Shown piece by piece: positions 60,742 to 64,000 of a stretch of DNA of 64,000 nucleotides. Made by a program: the position numbers and the translations under genes. Numbering within the stretch: the first letter of the stretch is position 1; each line of letters starts with the position of its first letter. Under the pieces are notes generated by a model. It ran no database searches and was not told the DNA's origin. It was given only the letters and a program-made list of their open reading frames with translations. Origin of the DNA: Adiantum capillus-veneris (taxonomy: Eukaryota; Streptophyta; Polypodiopsida; Polypodiales; Pteridaceae); contig CM043970.1 in assembly GCA_014529385.2 (NCBI GenBank), positions 66,365,496 to 66,429,495 of the forward strand, in the 5' to 3' direction.

Positions 60742-61696
60742 TGTTGATGGCTAGGTCAACAGTACGGCATAGCTCAACAAAGCCTTATTCTCTAAGAGTT
60801 ATGGAATGTTGCGGATTATGGCTATAAACATCATTTGTACTAAGTAGCTAGTCTAGTTGCAGAAGTTGGGGTGCAATGGCACTTCCAAATTGTAAATCCC
60901 AAGCCATTTGACCCCTTGAACTCTATTTTTGGTTAGCCTAAAGTAGCCTTAGTATACAAGGTACCTATGTCATTTTTGTAGAAAACTTTTATCATAATCA
61001 TAGTTTTAAGCTTTCGTCGACGGTGTGTGAGAGAGGAAGAGAGAGAGAGAGAGAGTGTGTGAGCTTCATTCTGGCGCTACTCCCCGCTTGCTCATCGCAT
61101 TGTAGATCCGATTGCACCATCACGCTAGCCTCAACAAGAGCTATGTGCCAATGCCAAACATTCCTTGCAAAATGGAGTATACATACTCGTGTATCTACGA
61201 GCTATTTGCGACTGTAAGTATATCAAACAATGTCTGTTTTCTGCATGCAAGTAGTCATTAGAATCGTAGCGACATAAGATACGCATAGGTACTCATAGAT
61301 TTTAGTTTTGGGCACTTTCAAAATTCTGCTCTTTCTTCATACGCGTTTTCCATAGATGGGTTTCAAGCTAGGATTTTGAGTGTAGAGGCTTAGGGACAGG
61401 TGTATCCTAGTGAGGGGATGGTGTTTCTTAAGTTTCATACGATTCTGGTATGATTTGATGGGTTTCCTTCCGTTTGTGTGTATGTGAGCTAGGTAGTGTA
61501 GTTGAGAACATTGAGACTCTAGATTGTGGTTTAGTTGACCTTCCAAAGTGCTGTATGTGTAGGATGGTCTCAGCCTTACCAGCTAAAGAGATTTACCTCG
61601 TGTGCCTATCGTGTCATTTGTGTCCTTGATTGAAATTATGTTGATCTAGGCTGTGTTGCATGCACTTTATGGGTGATGTGATTCACTCCCGCAACA
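60742..61696 (+). repeat. E3 3' LTR
   Basis: About 955 bp, TGTTG...CAACA. Its first 45 bp match the 5' remnant at 43890. It includes a short compound microsatellite at about 61022-61060. Confidence 0.85.
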
Positions 61697-61701
61697 TTGT
61701 A

Positions 61702-61961
61702 GGTCTTAGGACTTTCAACAGTAACCTTGCAAGGTCCTTTATGAAGTTAATCATCATAAGGTCTTTCAAGCTCCATTAGCTAGAATTTCTCTTTGACATA
61801 CCATCTCTCATTTGGATCCATCGACTTTGGTCCCGTGCTAAGATAGATCCATAAGCACATGTCTATATTCTAGCTCTTGTTCTTGATTATTCTCCCACAT
61901 TAAATGATCAGTTTATTATAAGAAAATTGTTGGGGTTAGTTAGATACTAGATTTTATGACA
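61702..61961 (-). repeat. Second LTR of the E4 family, part 2
   Basis: Continuation of 43350-43889 after the E3 insertion, matching about 38740-38997. It ends at ATTTTATGACA, the minus-strand TGTCATAAAAT start. Confidence 0.9.
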
Positions 61962-62317
61962 TTACCTCTCTCTTGAAATCATAGTCGTCCTCGACTATGA
62001 GGTAGATGAGATAAAGACTTACTCATTAGTCTATGTTTCTTATTAGGTAGATGATCCCTTTTACCCTACAACATCATTCCAAGATGGATGACTAATCCAT
62101 TTGGGGCTTGGGAGACTTAGTTTCCACAAGCATCTATGGTCTTGAGTCCATTTCATTCTCCCAAAGTAGAGTGACCAACTCTACTTGGTGTTTGAGAGGC
62201 GTTGTCATCAAAAACATGATTCTAAGCATGCATACTGCTTGAATTGGTGCACAGTAAAAAGAGAAACAGTCTTATAAGACAACAAATTTTGATTATTTAA
62301 AAGAAAAATTTATACTT
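61962..62317 (-). other. E4-family 3' untranslated region, second copy
   Basis: Closely matches 38998-39340 (the 3' untranslated region upstream of an LTR), including the hairpin at 61980-61999 with perfect 8-bp arms. It therefore belongs to an element extending to the right, cut off at 62318 by element D. Confidence 0.85.
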
Positions 62318-63221
62318 TGTTAGCAACAAGATATTGTTAGTAGCAAGCTAACTCGGATACCATTTTTCAGAGCTCTCATTGTAAGAACATTTATTATTTT
62401 TTATAAATCGGGAATATTGTAACTCCTATTTTTTGGGTAAACTTTGCAATAGATGAGCTGGGGCTACAAGCTTCCAGATTGTATCAACTTGTCATTACCT
62501 ATCTTTAGTTAGAGCTCCCAAATTATTAGTTTTGACGACCAAAGACCTTGGCTAAGTTATAAAAGCCAATTTTTATAAGTTATTATCAAGTTTTGGAGAA
62601 TGAAATACACAGTGTGAGCTAATGGCGCTCATTTCTCTCCTTCTCGCGCTTCCTACTCCCTCTCCATTGTCACATTACATGCGTTTGTTGCATTGCAACC
62701 GCAGGTTAGAGCTCTATCATTGACGTAAACACTTTACATTAATTCGTAGCTTTTGGCGTCGTTGACCAACGACCTAATTTCATCAGAAGTAGGAATTTAC
62801 ACTTCAAAATCACATCATTGCTAAGCATTTAGGTGCATTCTGGGTTGCAAACGACTAGGTCAAAAATTCACTGCTGTTAATAATCGCAATTTTGGCATTG
62901 ACCTAAAGTGGAATTTGAAACCACAAGCATGTGTGCTTAGGTCTTATAAACATGTCCCATAAGTTTTATTACGTTTGGATGTCATTTGATGTTGTAATGG
63001 ATGTAATTTGTTTGTCGATGAGCGATTAGCTTTTGGTGATTTTAGCCACTTAAGTGTAGCTTGAGTTAAATGTGAGTTGTTTGTTGTTTTCGAGAGATTG
63101 ACAACCTCTTGTAGCCTCTATGCACTAGTCGAGTCAGCTTTGTCCCATGGATTGACAATTTAATCATGGTTCTCGCTGAATCTGCAATAAGATAGGAGTG
63201 AGGCTAGACACCCGCCCCTCA
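62318..63221 (+). repeat. 5' LTR of element D
   Basis: It begins TGTTAGCAAC exactly where the E4-family match stops and ends CCCCTCA two bases before a primer site. The 3' LTR would lie beyond the window. About 904 bp. Confidence 0.75.
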
Positions 63222-63223
63222 TT

Positions 63224-63243
63224 TGGCGCCGCTGTCGGGGATC
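63224..63243 (+). other. Primer binding site of element D
   Basis: TGGCGCCGCTGTCGGGGATC, closely similar to the tRNA-Asp-type primer sites of Athila/Tat-like elements and to the site of element B at 14558. Confidence 0.85.
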
Positions 63244-63299
63244 GAAGAGACCAAAATAAGAAAAAACACGAGCGTCTTGTGAAGTTATCCTTTAACTTC

Positions 63300-63942
63300 C
63301 TCTAGGATCTCCTAGAGTAAAAAATTTCTTTTTAGAAACCGCATAACTTAAGATTGTCGTCTTTTGCTGTGTAGAGGTAGCTTGGAAGTAATCATACTTG
63401 TCAAGTGCCTTCAGGATTGTAGGATTGTAGAACTAGATAAGGATTTGGAGAATGATTGATAGACGAGACAAGTCTTAAGATCAATGCTCAAAAAACCATA
63501 AAAAACAAGAAAACGAGTGTTTGTGGACACTTTCCATAACCCCATTGCATGAGAATGTAAGAGTATGGTAAGTAGAATCCAAGGTGGATTTCAGAACATT
63601 GATCTCTCCGAAAGAATCATTGTGAGTTGTTATTTGAAGTTGCAAAATTTCATGTCTACGGCAAGAAATAGCACGAAAAGACTCCAAACCACCACTCAGG
63701 GTCCGACTGGAGAGTATGCTTAAACGTCGTATGAACCAGTGGGTAAGCTAAAGGACACTTTGAGGTAAAAATTTCAAGAGTTTGCAAAAACTCAGATTAC
63801 TTATTTTTTCTAACATTTTAGGACAAATTAAGTTTTCACTTGATTCCTAGGCTTAAAATAACTCATGAAAAGATTGTCCATGAAAAAAGTGCAAAAAATG
63901 GTTCATTTAAGCCTAAAGTAAATAATCGTGATTATTTACTTT
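63300..63942 (+). repeat. Palindromes in the leader of element D
   Basis: An 18-bp inverted repeat (arms CTCTAGGA and TCCTAGAG) lies at 63300-63317. A longer one lies at 63915-63942 with 13-bp perfect arms (AAAGTAAATAATC and its complement) around GT. The second sits about 670 bp after the primer site, comparable to the first palindrome of element B. No protein-coding sequence is seen in this leader up to the window end. Confidence 0.7.
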
Positions 63943-64000
63943 CAGCTCAAAATTGACCAAGGTTGATACCAGTGACTCATTGCATGTGTATAAACAACTT

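Overview
The window looks like repeat-dense nuclear DNA of a land plant with a large genome. The evidence is nested LTR retrotransposons, tRNA-type primer sites, a Mutator-like (MULE-type) transposase relic, long (AG)n/(TG)n microsatellites, plant-type introns and a captured plant-like DEAD-box helicase fragment. The Ty3/gypsy family with a C-x2-C knuckle and DHG protease suggests a seed-free plant such as a fern, lycophyte or bryophyte; that placement is inference. I see no intact host gene. Almost every coding region is a broken element protein.

Left part (1-12.6 kb): a minus-strand MULE-like transposase pseudogene (211-2708) broken by two in-frame stops and a 19-bp triplication; a TG/AG microsatellite; a 1.34-kb TTAA-flanked inverted-repeat element (4027-5372) between GC-rich hairpins; a 116-bp near-perfect palindrome (5846-5961); and a multi-exon plus-strand gene relic (6709-9949). 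That relic joins a ParB-like domain to a DNA-methyltransferase-like C-terminus, and its last exon lies in a 254-bp unit repeated three times.

Middle (12.6-37.3 kb): remnants of related LTR elements whose leaders carry regularly spaced palindromes (12592-13451; 15101-16433 continuing at 26443-26706). A 10-kb Ty3/gypsy element, RE-1 (16434-26442, 2-kb LTRs), is inserted inside one palindrome. After it, the host element (B) resumes with gag-like, degenerate protease-like and W-x-P-K ORFs but no reverse transcriptase. A degraded pol-bearing relative (C, 33.2-37.3 kb) follows.

Right part (37.3-64 kb): a minus-strand Ty3/gypsy element (E4, about 37.36-43.35 kb) is followed by a second LTR copy of its own family. 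Element E3 (43890-61696) is inserted in that LTR, and a Ty3/gypsy element E2 (48437-56710, TSD ACCAA) is inserted in E3. E3 has a palindromic leader, gag, protease and a W-x-P-K ORF, no pol, and a fragment of a DEAD-box RNA helicase just before its polypurine tract. The window ends in the 5' LTR, primer site and leader of another element (D, from 62318).

Working together: B and E3 look like non-autonomous elements that would depend on pol from relatives such as C, which shares their gag and protease-linker sequence. The most unusual signals are the periodic, co-varying palindromes in these leaders, the ATGA-overlapping paralogous small ORFs in the RE-1 LTRs, the ParB-methyltransferase relic, and the captured helicase.
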